The notes under the pieces: model-generated | What the model saw: only the letters and a program-made list of their open reading frames with translations | What the model was told of the DNA's origin: nothing | The model's database searches: none | Assembly (NCBI GenBank): GCA_900175165.2 | Contig: FWWN02000704.1 | Coordinates: 62,001-126,000 of the forward strand | Origin: Rhizomucor pusillus | Lineage: Eukaryota; Mucoromycota; Mucoromycetes; Mucorales; Lichtheimiaceae | Direction of reading: 5' to 3' | Length of the DNA stretch: 64,000 nt | Made by a program: the position numbers and the translations under genes | Part shown: positions 21,368-33,685 of the stretch, one piece after another | How the letters are laid out: every line of letters begins with the position of its first letter | Numbering within the stretch: position 1 is the first letter of the stretch

Positions 21368-24300
21368 CTAAGTGTTTAGCTCTTTTGTCACTGTCCGGCT
21401 CGCTCTAGCCTCAGAGTTGAATCCTTCTCTGGCTGTTTCGATCCTGTGTCGTACAATATCTGTGCCCCACGTAAGTTTGCGCAAGATCCTGTATCTTGCG
21501 ATATGCGGCGCCCTGTTCAACTCGCGCATGTCACGGAAAAACTGGTCGTCTGTATCTTCGCCCTGCTGCTGCTGTCCGTATTCTTCAGATAACTCTGTAA
21601 TGTTCGACTCGCATCGTCGATGTGCCTCCTCTTCCTGTTCGTGAGCCAGCAAACCCTCTTCTTCCTCCTTGATCCATTGCTGGGCTTTGGAACGCAGCGA
21701 TTCATCGTGGAACGGGTCAGCGCCGAGCATATCGTTGCGGAAGGATCTCAAGTTTGTGTGCACGGGCGAGAAACCTGGCATGATTTTGAAGCGTATCTTG
21801 ACTTGACCGTATTTGCCAGCTGTGTCCCAGGGATCTTCGTTCCTGTTGGCTTCTTTGCTGTGCTCAGGGCAATAATCATGCAATCCTATTACAGCCTCTT
21901 GCCAGCAGGTGTCCTGCACAGTCTTGAGCCACAATCGACCCGTTGCCTTGCTGCTTGAGAAATTTCCTTGCAACACATGGATATACAGGGCAGTGCGGTA
22001 GCGCATCGTCAGTGGAAAGTACATTTTGCGTTTTGACCACCCGATCTCTGGCCCATCTTGCGATAGGTCACGTGCCTTGATACGTTTCAGAATAACAGGA
22101 TCCACATTAAGCGCGAGGATGGCTTTGGTAGAATTCGTATACTCTGAAGAAAACGGTGGCTGCAAGCCTGTAAACGTGATACGGTCGATGATCATTGTGC
22201 CCACGTCAGATCCACGCAACTCTGGTGGCAGCGTCAATTTGACTGGTTTGTATTTGAGGTTGAGGAACACTTTGCCAAAACCGATTCCGTTTGCCAACGG
22301 CACCCATCGCTCTGCCTCCTTGTACTTGTCTTGCTGGCCCTCAAACACATCGATCAAAAAGAAAACCTTGGTCCCGAGTACAGGGTCACGCTCCAAGTCT
22401 AGCGAAGCCTTGACAGAAATACGAAGGAAAGCAGTATTGAAATCCTTGATGAATTGCTCGGTATCTGCATTCCAGTGCTAACAAAAGACAGATAATTGAG
22501 CTATCCATCCGCGGGTGACGCAGTTATTGCGAGAATTGTAGATGGGTTCTTACCGGACTAGGATTTCGCAATTTTGCCCGAGTTTCAAACACCTTATTGT
22601 CATTGACATAAACGCACGCATAAGGATTCACAATTTGGTTAGGGCTGTAAGGATGTTTGAAATCTTCGGCCGTCAATATTTCCGGGTCACCGATTTCAAG
22701 GTCGGATGCTTGCGTAATCTGGACCGTCAAAATACCGCTTTTGTGCGAAAGTGACAGAGGTTCCTGCTCAAGCTCGCGCTGTCTTTCGGTTTTTTGACTA
22801 TCAAGTTCTGACATGATACTAGGCGGCGGCGGTGTCAAGTACTTTGGATGGAATGATACTTGGAAATTCAGCTTGAGTTTTGCATTCTCCACGGTATCTG
22901 CATCGTCCAAAGGTGCCCATCTAAGGTACAGACGAACTAAGTTTTACGCGTACAATTGCCAGCACCTTTGTATATCTTACCCATCAAACACAACTCGCTC
23001 GCTTTTGCACCAATCGGTCACATCGCCTAGCTCGTCTACCTGACCTTCAACGATGTCCTTGACAGGTATAGACGCAGTACCCCATTCGTCGTCAAACTTG
23101 ATCTTATCGGCATCCCATACTTTGACTTCAACCTTTGCATCGTTGATAATATCATCTATGTATGTTCAATGAGACTCTGAATATGTATCGCACTGTAAGA
23201 ATATGTATGTACCTTGTCTGATTAAAATATACAGATCCTCATCCCATCGAGGATCTTTATCGTTTGTAAGTACTCTCGTGCTACACATTCCCTGTTTTCC
23301 TCGTGTGCTGAGGGAAATTGTTGCGTATGAATCTTGCATATCTAAAAGCTTGAGTCAGCAAAGGAAAGAAGAAAGAAAAAGCGATCAACGTTACCCTGTA
23401 TCGCATTATAATCATCCGCGCGGAATGCCTCGCGCACACGGACCTTGACGACACCGATAGCCGACGTATCCATAGCAGCTGCACCCAAGATTTGTTTCAC
23501 GTCAATTGTGAGCGACTTTGGATCCACGAAACCAGCGAATCCGAGCTTGACAGCTTCGTTTACCAACGTTTTCATCATTGGAAGCTGCAGAGCGGACAAT
23601 TTCCTCGGTGAGAATGGACGAACAATAAATAGTTATCGATGGTTACAGTTACCTTCATTAGATTCATGTGCCTCGACAGGGGCATGACACCTGTGGATAT
23701 CTTGGGAACCTTGACAAAGGATATGGTAACTTTTGATACAAAAGGCATATCCGGAGCTGTGAGGATCTTGAACCGCATTTTGCCGGACAATCGAGTCAAT
23801 TCCGCCTTGACGTCGATAGGTGCCTTGAGTCCTGTCTTGAAACGGATGGCAATGCCTGGAGGCGCTGAGGAAACGTTGCGGCTGCTTGACAACGAGGCAA
23901 CTGGATGTGCGTGAAAACTGAATGCTACTTCACCAAACTATGCCCAAACACGATGGTTATTACTCGCTTAGAGAAAGATTATGTAAGACTCTAGCTTACG
24001 ATAGCTTCCTCTGGTTGTCCTGGCATGGGTGGAAATATACGGATCCTAAATTTCATTATTTATGATCAGAAAAGGTCACCAGTAACAATCCGATAGATCC
24101 GAAAACCAACATTTGAATTTTCGGTGCATGGACACCAATATCGAAATCGGTGACTTTAACTGCACTCTGAAAGATACATTTAAGCTGATAAGAATCGACG
24201 TCGCGTAAAATGTTGACTTTGCAAACTTCACTTACGATCATTGCAGGCGCGAGACTCTCCAGTGTATCTTCTAGAATATCTTCCACGGTAACAAACAAAC

Positions 24301-25278
24301 TAGGATCAATGCTTCGCCAAATCTGCTGCAGAAATTGGTTGAGCCATTCGACGTTCTCTCCACTACTTTCGTGTAGCTACAGAATTTTGATACTTTTAAG
24401 CAAGATCGCGATATATAAGCAAACCTATAAGACGTACTATTTTTGATCCTTCTAATTTCTCCAGCTGCCAGTCCAATCCCTTCTGTGTCTCTGTGCCGAG
24501 TGTGTAATATGCCAATCCACCTATATACATCGCTCCAGTGTCAATTCGTGCTCTCTTCCAACAAGCTCGGCTGTAGCTTACCGCCGAGAATTGCCAGTAG
24601 CCCAAAAAAGTAGCCAAAATGCAGTCGACCACAAATATAACAAGCGAGTGCTGCCAAAGCTAGGTATTTCAATGCATTCAACTGGAGACCTAATATCAGC
24701 TGGTCGGGTTCTGCTGGCTTTAAGGGTTGAGGAAATCGCAATTTGTAGCATTTTTCGGGCGTTTCCTCCTCCCAACGTTCAGTATCCTTTTCTTGCTCAT
24801 TTTTTGACTTTTGCATAGACAACGTTGAAAGGATATTGTCAGGTATATTAGCGAGCTGACCCGAAAGATTGGCCAAGTTTCCAGGTATGTCCATTAGATT
24901 TTCGGGCAGTGCAATGTCACCCGGCAGTGTAGTTGGTACAATACTCTTGAACCGACTCTGGATGCTTTTGCGGGAAATACGATTGTCGGCTGCTTCCAGC
25001 CAATGTATTATAGATAGAAATATTAGACGGTAAGCATAAGAATTTTTTTTATTGCTGTCGTTCTATTCTCGTGGAAAACACTTGCCGACATTGGCGTCTT
25101 GCTGCTTTTGCATTTCGTTGCTGTTTGCGGCGTCGCCGCTGTTCTTGTCCCCTGCGCGTTTTCCGCCAATGATAGGAGCGAGTTGCCGTGCGCCTGGAAA
25201 CGATGTGTGCTTTTCTCTTGGTCCAGCGTCTTGCGTGGGTGAAGTATTGTTGCTTGATGCTATGTTGTTATCGGCCAT
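21368..25278 (-). CDS. SMP- and C2-domain membrane-contact protein (tricalbin/Mug190-like)
   Basis: About 12 exons, roughly 1,070 residues. Mapped: 25278-25086, 24989-24582, 24532-24438, 24376-24236, 24166-24111, 24045-24000, 23937-23653, about 23584-23395, then C2 exons, and a last exon about 22479-21368. A polar N-terminus leads to a membrane hairpin (YLALAALACYIC, GYFFGLLAILGG). An SMP lipid-transfer domain follows: GENVEWLNQFLQQIW, SLFVTVEDILEDTLESLAPAMI, FDIGVHAPKIQM. The first C2 domain (VVKVRVREAFRADDY, DPRWDEDLYILI, VKVWDAD) and a second (GILTVQITQASDLE, VNPYACVYVN, PHWNADTEQFI) are clear. The long tail (GWSKRKMYFPLTMRYRTALYIHV) resembles fission-yeast Mug190. Such proteins bridge ER and plasma membrane and move lipids. 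Intron 1 uses a GC donor (see findings). Several exon limits in the C2 part are approximate. Confidence 0.85.
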
Positions 25279-25717
25279 CGAGAAGGAGAAGTAAAGAACA
25301 TGCAGGAATTCCCTGCTCAAGGGTTCGCAAATTGAGTGCGAGTCTGAACCCATGCAAATGCGCATTGACCAAGAATGGCAGATTTATGCACATTACATCA
25401 TTCCTAGAGGAAGCAAGAGGCAAGTAGAGCAATTGACAGGAAATATGCTGCCATGTATACGCATTTCCGGCGCATTGCCTCTGTACGACATTGTTCGTTC
25501 AAAATTGGCTCCTTCGATGAGCCCATTACCGTAAATATTTTATATAGAGCAGTAACGCCATGTGTATACAAATGGATACATATTTTTATTATATTTTGAC
25601 ATCAAAAATACCATTCAAGATGCTGAGAACTATCCAAGTGCGTAGATTCTGCCGGATTGGGCGCATGTAATCCAGCATTTACCATCAACAACGTTTGGTC
25701 AACTTTTCTTCCGCTCA

Positions 25718-25991
25718 ATGATACCCGAAACTCTGCGAAACCTGCTTCTAGCCGTCGGTATTGGTGTTGGCACCGGTTACTATGTCTTCCAGCCACTGCT
25801 CAAGGAATATGAAGCGTAAGCAAATTATTATTCTTGAAATGTCATTTGCTGATCTGTCTGAATTGTGGTTACAATGTCACAGAGAAACGAACGGAACTTG
25901 GATGCGTCCTGGAGACGAAGAACGTTTAAAGGCAAGACAAGCTGCTGCTGCAGAGCCCAGCAACACCAGCGAAACTTCAGCCAAGAGTTAG
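25718..25991 (+). CDS. Small single-pass membrane protein, unknown function
   Basis: Two exons, 25718-25815 and 25883-25991, joined by a 67-nt GT-AG intron, encode 68 residues. The N-terminus MIPETLRNLLLAVGIGVGTGYYVF forms one hydrophobic helix with Gly spacing, followed by a short charged tail (EYEAETNGTWMRPGDEERLKARQAA) and a Ser/Ala-rich end. The layout, a short N-terminal helix and no cleavable signal, resembles small mitochondrial inner-membrane or ER proteins, but I do not recognise a family. It is divergent from the SMP/C2 gene with about 440 bp between starts, and Trm9 follows 100 bp downstream on the same strand. Confidence 0.65.
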
Positions 25992-26093
25992 AGTGATAAT
26001 ACAACGTTTAAAGTTCCTGTACATAACATGCAGCCTACATAGAATAACATTAAAGATTTTTTTCTTGTCGTCGTCTTTCTTCCCGCACACAAA

Positions 26094-27065
26094 ATGACAA
26101 GTAAACCGCAACCTATACCAGTAGAGGTTCCACGAGAAAACGAACAGTCCTACGAAGAAGCACATGTGCACAAGGTCTACGAGGACATTGCATCGCATTT
26201 CAGCGAAACACGGTACAAAGTGCGTGTTTGCTGCAATCTAGAACGCGATGTAGGATTGATCGCTGACAGATCGCGTTGTCGTTTCCCACTTCCTTTAGCC
26301 CTGGCCCGTCGTTGAGGACTTTCTGAATAGTCTCGAGACAGGAAGCATAGGTGCAGACGTTGGTTGCGGCAACGGCAAATACATTGGCGTCAACCGAAAT
26401 ATTATGGTGCTAGGTTCAGACAGGCAAGATGAGCACTCGATGTTTGCTTTCTGCAGCTGATTTAGACCAAAGTGTTGATTAAAGTTGCTGTTCAGGAGCT
26501 CCAATCTGATAAAGATTGTACACCAGCGAGGATTTGAGGGCATGGTTGCCGATGGTCTCCATCTACCGTACAAGACAGGACGATTCGTATGTTAGCCACG
26601 GGATGATAATAATGGTTTATTCATGTTACTCAATTGTCTGTAGGACTTTTGCGTATCCATTGCTGTTATCCACCATTTTTCCACACCAGAGCGACGTCTG
26701 GCTGCCATTGAAGTAAGTAATACCAAGTTCTTTTGATGCTTCTTATTTTTACATCGATATTTGTAAAGGAATTATTGCGGATAATCCGACCTGGCGGCAA
26801 AGTTCTCGTTTTCGTTTGGGCATTGGAACAGACAAAGTTCAGCAAAAGGAATTTTGAACCGGGTAAACAAGACGTTTTCGTTCCGTGGACGCTAAAGCAG
26901 GCCGCTCAAACCGAAAACTCGGAGCCCAATATTTACCATCGATATTATCACTTATTCAAAAAGGGAGAATTGGACGACCTCTTTCTCCAATTAGACGATC
27001 AAGTATCAATAGACGTTTCAGGTTACGACCGGGACAATCACTATATCATTGCAACCAAGAAATAA
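26094..27065 (+). CDS. TRM9: tRNA (carboxymethyluridine34-5-O)-methyltransferase Trm9
   Basis: Five exons: 26094-26219, 26299-26423, 26496-26586, 26644-26712, 26769-27065; 235 residues. Trm9, with Trm112, uses SAM to methylate cm5U34 to mcm5U in wobble positions of certain tRNAs. Family signatures: VHKVYEDIASHFSETRYK|PWPVVEDFL, the SAM motif I GADVGCGNGKYIGVN, GSDRSSNLI, VADGLHLPY, DFCVSIAVIHHFST, and ELLRIIRPGGKVLVFVWALEQ followed by QDVFVPW. The C-terminus has YHRYYHLFKKGEL and ends DRDNHYIIATKK. Intron 2 begins GCAAGA instead of GT: the conserved GSDRSSNL is only formed by that GC donor. It is shorter than yeast Trm9 (279) because the lysine/proline-rich insert is absent. Confidence 0.94.
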
Positions 27066-27908
27066 ATCCTAGTTCTAAATATATAATAATCTAACACTGG
27101 ACATGCACACGATTGGACAGCAATAACTTCTCATTCTTAAAAGTGGTCTGATTTTTCCCTTCCAGTATCCCATTACGACTACGCACGTAGGATTGCGTAA
27201 GCAATGGTTATCTGCCTTGAAAGACAGATGGGATGTGCCATCCAGCCATGTATCTTTATGTTAAAAGATGACATCTACTTTCATGCGTCCGTCCATTATA
27301 GCTAGACGCTGCTTTGTACACCAATATGCAAGAAATATAGTTTGGCCGTTGTGGGAGTGGGCCCCAATGTTTTATCCAGTATGCATAGCTGGAAAACATA
27401 TCTTGTCTCTGCGAAGCGGCATTGTTATGCCGTAGATTCATCCCCGACTATTCCATCAATCTAGTGATATACAAACTATGGACTCGAAGGATGAATTAAA
27501 AACGTCTAAAACTTCTCATCAGCGTGATGAATAGATTTACTGTACTTACAAAGCCTTGTTGATTCCGATATGATCATTTCTGCGTATCACTATATAGATA
27601 TGCATCAATAAATACGGCTTGCTTGATTCTATTATGGCCTTTCCACCATTGCACAATTTTATCCTCTTTAATCTCTGAAAACTCATCTAGCGTTCGTCTC
27701 TTGACCGCATACAGCCATTCAGCCCGAGAAAGGAAAAAAGTCGTCCTGGGCATCGCTTCGTCGCCAAGGTATCTTCCGAGGAGATGTTGTTTTCCCGCAC
27801 TTTGAGATGTAGCAAATGAATTTCAGGACCAGTGGCGTCATTGCGACTTCAAATAAAAAGACCGATCTATCCTCACGTTATTCACGCCTTTTTTTGCCAC
27901 ACCACAGT
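27066..27908. other. Intergenic, nothing recognised
   Basis: About 840 bp between Trm9 and the SQR start; no supported gene. An in-frame ATG at 27816 could lengthen the SQR N-terminus by 31 residues but would bury its mitochondrial presequence. Confidence 0.5.
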
Positions 27909-29427
27909 ATGCTCGCTACTGCTCGCGTGCGATTCTCAACTACTGCTCGTCGCTCCTTTGCTACCGCTGCTGCAGAAAAGAAATACAAGGTCGTCGTTGT
28001 GGGTGCTGGCCCCGGCGGTCTGTCAGGTAACAATCACCTGTCAAAAGTCAACATGACCCTGGATCTTATGCGAATCTACTAGTTTCTTCCACTCTTTCCA
28101 AGATGCTCGGCAAGAACCAAGTAGCTGTTATTGATCCTGCTGAGTACCATTACGTAAGTACTGGGAGAGAAGAGAGGAGAAAAATGATTACACGTAGATA
28201 TAGATGTTAATGATGAAATTAACTTATTGTCTCCCGTGCATTTAGTACCAGCCTTTGTGGACCTACGTTGGTGGTGGTCTCAAGGACTTTAATGAAAGCA
28301 AGCGACCCATGGCCAGCCTTATTCCCGGCAATGCCGATTGGATCCAAAAGCGCGTTACCCGACTTGACCCTGATAACAACAAGGTCGCTTTGAGCGACGG
28401 CGAAACTATCTCGTACGACTATCTCGTCGTCGCCGCTGGTATCCAAATTAACTGGGACCAAATCAAGGGCCTTCCCGAGGCTCTTGGTAAGGATGGTGTC
28501 ACTTCCAACTACTCCAAGGATAGCGTCCAAAAGACCTACAAATTCATTCAAGAGTTCAAGGGTGGCAACGCCTTGTTCACTTTCCCCAACACGCCTCTGA
28601 AGGTAAATCGCATATATGCATAGCAACGGAGGATATTTAACTCATTGAATGTATTTTCCTCTAAACAGTGCCCCGGTGCTCCCACAAAGATTGTCTTTTT
28701 GGCTGAAGAAGCCTTCCGCCGTCAAGGCGTTCGCGACAAGACCAACGTGATCTACAACACTAGCTTGGGCAAGATCTTTGGTGTTGATCACTATGGCCGT
28801 GTTTTGCAACAGCTTGCTGATGAGCGCGGTATCCAAGTCAATTTCCAGCATGAATTGATTGAAATCAAGTCCCAGGACCGCCTGGCTGTCTTCCGCAACA
28901 ATGCCACCAAGGAGCTCAAGACTTTTGACTATGACTTTTTGCATGTCGCCCCTCCTCAGGGCCCTCCCACCTTTATCAAGGAATCCAAGCTGGCTGATGC
29001 TGCCGGCTTCGTTGATGTCAACAAGGCAACCACTCGTCACAACAAGTACCCCAACGTCTTTGCACTTGGTGATTGCTCTAATTTACCTACCTCTAAGACT
29101 GCAGCAGCTATCACTGCTGAATCCGGTGTCTTGAAGCATAACTTGATTGCTGACTTGGAAGGCAAGAAGGTTGAGCAAGCAGAATACGACGGTTATACCA
29201 GCTGCCCTCTCATTGTCGGCCGCGAGCAACTGATTTTGGCTGAATTCTCCGGATACACTGGCCAGCCTTTGGAAACCTTCCCCGTCGACCAGCGCCAAAT
29301 CAGCAAGGCTGCTCAGATGCTCAACATGGAAATCATTCCTTCCATCTACTGGAACGGTTTGCTCAAGGGTATCTGGACCGGTCCATCCAAGGTTAGAAAT
29401 GCTCTTGCTCCCTTCCGCTCTGCATAA
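27909..29427 (+). CDS. hmt2: Mitochondrial sulfide:quinone oxidoreductase (SQR)
   Basis: Four exons, 27909-28026, 28083-28153, 28246-28602 and 28669-29427; 434 residues. SQR oxidises sulfide, passes electrons to ubiquinone and forms a persulfide on an acceptor such as glutathione. The N-terminus MLATARVRFSTTARRSFATAAA is a typical mitochondrial presequence, followed by the FAD-binding VVVVGAGPGGLSVSS assembled over the first splice. Eukaryotic-type SQR signatures include YYQPLWTYVGGGL, DYLVVAAGIQINW, the redox cysteine in KCPGAPTKIVFLAEE, the second FAD loop NVFALGDCSNLPTSKTAAA and TSCPLIVG. The C-terminal membrane-associating helices are in IPSIYWNGLLKGIW. The start was chosen at the presequence. 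The fission-yeast homologue is Hmt2. Codon bias indicates good expression. Confidence 0.95.
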
Positions 29428-30531
29428 AAGTATTTCGTCTCTATTCTTGTAATAAATCTTCACCAATGCCATATATATAAACAACTAAAGTATGCATTTT
29501 GCTGACGTCTGGCGATGCAGAGACCGGAAAAAGACCATCCATGCCTTCTGTGCGAAACAAAGGATGTCTTGCTTGTTAATCTCATAAGCTTTAGGATCAG
29601 ATGGTCAAACGGGAAAACGCTGAAGAAGGAATAAACAAAAGTAAAGCGTGTCACGTGATACCTTGATCATTGCTGCATGTTGACAAAGCTGGCAGTGCCT
29701 TATCTTTCTTCACATCCTCATTTTGTTTACGGTGTCTATCTTAATTGCAGACACATCCAATGTTACTAGTTATTTTGCGTATCAAAACAGCCGTATATTT
29801 TGATTGTGTTCTTCCAGAGTCTGAAAACTCACATAGGTTTTCACAGCTTTGCAGCGCCAGTCGAACCCTAATTGAAAGTCCGCGGGGAGAGACGACTTTT
29901 GGGAGTGAACTCCGTAAACATCTATAATATCATTGGCTGGTTTGGCAGTTTTGAACGGCCGCCGTCGCTGCCGTCCGAGCAGGGAGACCAAAATTTCCCG
30001 TACCGCGCTCCCCGCGCTCAATTTGTAGTATTCTTTAATTACGTTTTTCAAATTATGTGTTGCGGCCTAACCGGAAGATATACTGTTTCTGGAATGGAAT
30101 TGAATATATTTTAGTAAATCCTCGTCATTTTATTATTAGAATAGGTCATTACTCTATTGTGAGCCTTCTTCCCGGAGGTCTGGGAAAATGATTGGCTGAA
30201 CGGCGGCTTTCGAATGTCCGCAGGAGGAACGCGGAGAGACAGAACAGTTTTTCATCTGTCTGCATAATACGCATGCTGTACATCAGTTGAAATCGTTCCA
30301 AAAACGGAAGCAATCTAACTCATCCAGATAGGCATGGATGCGGTATCCGTATTGCGATAAAAATTGTGTACATAGAAAGTAAAGGGGAGAAAAGAGGGGG
30401 GCAAGTATAAAACTAAGATTTGGTGGCAATGTATTTGCTGTGCATTGAACAGAATTGAAGGGGAGGAGAGGATGCATAATGATTGCAAAAAAAATGTAAA
30501 GTAACAAGGATAACCAATCAACCATAAATCA
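29428..30531. other. Convergent intergenic region, nothing recognised
   Basis: 1.1 kb between the 3' ends of SQR and the Trk gene. There is a GC-richer patch at about 29875-30035 (GGCCGCCGTCGCTGCCG) with no motif. A GGTTCGA-like string at about 29848 (minus strand) lacks the stems of a tRNA. Confidence 0.5.
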
Positions 30532-33043
30532 TCAAAGCGTGCTAGAACGAGTATAGAACATTGCACCGTTTGAAAAGCCTGGTGCACCTCCAGTAAATGA
30601 GGTGTTGCGCCGCTTAAAGATTTGCTCGTCAGCTTCGCTCTGCTCCAGCTGTTCTGACGGCAGCAGCACCGCGCGATCAATGGCCGATGGGAGACCTTTA
30701 ACGCAAAAGAAGGTAAGAGTTAATAGGAATATTCAATGAGCAAAAGTAAGAAAAGTAACGTACCTCGATGGCGACCTCGATACATGAGTGCTATGATAAC
30801 CAATTTGCTCACGGTGCGATACACTGCAGACTGTGAAGTTGACGTGTTTGGGTATCCAGTAGACGCACCGACGTTGCCAAACGCTGAAACACATTCATAA
30901 ATGACGGTGGCCAAGGTGACGGGTGATGGCGACATGATATTCGTAGCTTCCAGTACATTGATGCAAAAGATACCAGCAATGACCCAGCAAATATCACTCG
31001 TCAACTGGCGCTGGATCTGTGTCAGTACGAAAAAGTCTGGTCCGCGCAGCATCTTTTTAGAATGAGTCATGACGCTGCTGATTGTTGGATGCCGTCGCAG
31101 TTTGATGAACGGAGCAGGTCCGCGCAGATCTGCCTCGGTGAACTGCACAGGCTCCTCGTCCTCTCCGCGGAAAATACCCAATGCACGTTCCTGCAAAAAT
31201 ATATCCATATAGCGTTAAAACCGAAGTCATTGGTAATGTTATATACTAAAAGAAGCTGTACCTGATAAACGTTACTGTTTCGCATAGAGATGGCGACCGG
31301 GTAAACACTGATATACATGGCAATGATGTAGACCAACTGTGTGCCCGGATTGAGATCACCCAGACTGATGACTGCAAACCCAGCGTTTCTGGTAGCAATA
31401 GATTGGAAGAGTCCGTCCAGCACTCGGGATCCCCACGTCAGGTCGGCAGTGACCGGCAACCAGTAGTTGAAAGCGATGAAGCACACGAGCTCTGCTATCG
31501 TGATACAGATCAGGATGATAAGCAACCACCATGTTTGGGTCGATGGAAACAAGAGAGTGTAGCATCGACGAGGATGGTCCAAGAGATAGCGGAATGTTTC
31601 GCGGCGCATGGTTTCGTGGTGAGGCGTGAGCTTGTACAGCACCCAAATTAGAAAGCGCAGGAGGATTGCATATGCCGTGTTGCCGACGAGGATGAGTGTG
31701 GCTATTACCAAGAGCGGAAAAGGGGCATTTTGAAATGGTACAAGGCTGGCGTCAAGATGACACATTCCCAGGTTATCCATGCCGGATACAGCCGCGAAGA
31801 ATGAAAAGAACCATGGGTCGACCGGTCCAGTCGGATTCGATGTTTGCAGGACCTGCTGCGCGTAACTTGAAACACCAATGTAGCCACGGATCATAAAGGC
31901 GGCAACGGTGATAAAACCGAGGTAATAGATAGGTACCAGTCGCGCGAGCATATCCAACGCACGGTACTCGGCACCACCGAGGCGGTAGCGCTGCTGGCGT
32001 GTAAGCTGGCTTTTGTCGATCGGCTGGCGCATGATTTCTTCGAATTCTTCGTCATCGTCCGAGTCTACAAGCGTATCTGTGATGGGATCATCTTGTGAAA
32101 TTTTTTGCATTAGCTCCTCGAAGCGTCGCTCCTGCTCGAGACGCCGACGTGCAATCTCTCGCTGCTGCTCAATGTTATTTGCAAATGCAATCCCCTGAGT
32201 CCCTGCATTTTCCTCAGAAAAATCTCGACCGCTGCCGTTGTTGCCCGCCGTCGTCGACGATGTGGATGTAACACGTTCCAGTTCGTTCGGATATCGCTCA
32301 TGCTCCTGGCATGGATGCATCGGTGTCGACATTTGGCGCTGGAGATCGACGCCGGAATTGTCGTTGTGGTCGTGGGCTTTTGCTTCAGCTTCCCGTCTAT
32401 CCATCATTTCCCTTTGCTCACTCCGAAACTGATGAACGAATGAAGATATCTCATGCGGTTTCGATAGCCAGGAGGATTTGGTTCGCCCGCCATGACCCTT
32501 GGAGCCGGATACTGGACTTGATGCAATCGAAGATAGCGACATGCGCCTGCGCATTGCCGCCGCAGCCGTTGTTGTTGCCGTGGATGATAGCGATAACCGA
32601 CGACGAATTTTTGACGAACCGCTGCTGCCCAATTCAATGTCGCTATCCTTCTTGCGTCGTTCTCTGCGTCGCTGCTCTTCGCGTTGCCGGCGAGCCTTGT
32701 TGAACTTAAGAATGTCTTCGAATCGTTTGGAAAAGTAATGCCGGCGGACAATCAGCACAACGTACGAAATGGTAATCTGTGATCCGATCAGTGACAAGAA
32801 GAAAATGACGAGCATCTGGTACGTGCTGAGAGCTGACATTGCGATCGTGTTCAAACCCGTATTGGTTGCGGCCGTAGTTGCCATGAAGAGTGAATCGACA
32901 TAGTTCCAATCAGTGCCAGGCTGGCAGTAGAACAATCCAGACGCAACGAATATTAGAAAAGCAATGTAGAGGTAATGGAGCTCGATAAAATGCACTCGCG
33001 TATGCCAAAACCGCACGACGGCATCGCGCGCACTTGTTAGCAT
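30532..33043 (-). CDS. TRK1: Trk-type high-affinity potassium transporter
   Basis: Three exons, 33043-31262, 31190-30764 and 30695-30532, give 790 residues. Trk proteins are plasma-membrane K+ carriers made of four M1-P-M2 units related to KcsA. Unit 1: IAFLIFVASGLFY, pore loop SLFMATTAATNTGLN, then LVIFFLSLIGSQITISYVVLIV. A long hydrophilic cytoplasmic loop rich in Arg, Ser and Glu (about 110-400) is the fungal Trk hallmark. Unit 2 has FFAAVSGMDNLGMCHLDAS; unit 3 GLFQSIATRNAGFAVISLGDLNPG; unit 4 ECVSAFGNVGASTGYPN, each with the selectivity Gly. I start at the ATG at 33043 (MLTSARDAVV); the frame is open 74 codons further upstream, but that stretch is Pro/Leu/Phe-rich non-coding-like sequence. 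The tail is short and Ser/Gln-rich. Confidence 0.93.
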
Positions 33044-33685
33044 CGGATTCGCAGTGAAATGCGGTGTCGGATGGGATAAAAGAAGAAGGGGGAAAGGGAA
33101 AGAAGGAAAGAAAATTACTGTGACAGACGGTTGGGTTGGGGTGAAAAGTGAAGTGAGGGATTTTTCACAATTTTGGCAGATTGCTGCCTTGTGGGGCAAA
33201 GCTGCCATGTTTATTTCGTCCACCGCCTGTTGAAAACAACAAATTTTCAGTGGACATGTTCCCAATCGGTGCAGCTGCAGCAGTCGCCGTGCAACCGCTT
33301 ATAATACTAACTGCCGCTCATATCATCCAGACCCGCAAAGGCTGCTGATCAACCCGCCCGATACGACAAACTAGATCTGGAATCATCTATGAAAACTTTC
33401 AGGTTCCACAATCTTCGTCACAGACTTTTCTGCATGCCGCCCGATCGGGACTTTACCAAATTCTTTCACTCTCCTTCCCCTTCCCCTGGACCTTGAACCT
33501 GTAAACGTGCTACTCCAGATTGAGGCATTTTCCTTGTTCTCTGCAGCTGGAATCTCACGCAGATGCAAGATGGAAATCGAGGAAATGAAAAATTGCGCGT
33601 TTCATAGCATCGATTGATGAAATCAATTATTGAAAAATTGCTACTAGCTACTTCATACGTTTCTGCTTGTCATCTTTACAATTTG
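33044..33685. other. Spacer between the Trk 5' end and the HIR3 3' end
   Basis: About 640 bp holding the Trk promoter and leader. The minus strand just upstream of the Trk ATG is pyrimidine-rich (TTTCCTTCTTTCCCTTTCCC type), a common fungal leader feature. No gene seen. Confidence 0.5.

Noticed and set aside
29840..29870. GGTTCGA-like box on the minus strand as a tRNA B box
   Set aside because: The flanks do not pair into a T-stem and no A box or acceptor stem is present.
32963..33265. Longer N-terminus for the Trk gene from ATG at 33265
   Set aside because: The extra 74 residues come from pyrimidine-rich leader sequence; Trk-like sequence begins at the ATG at 33043.
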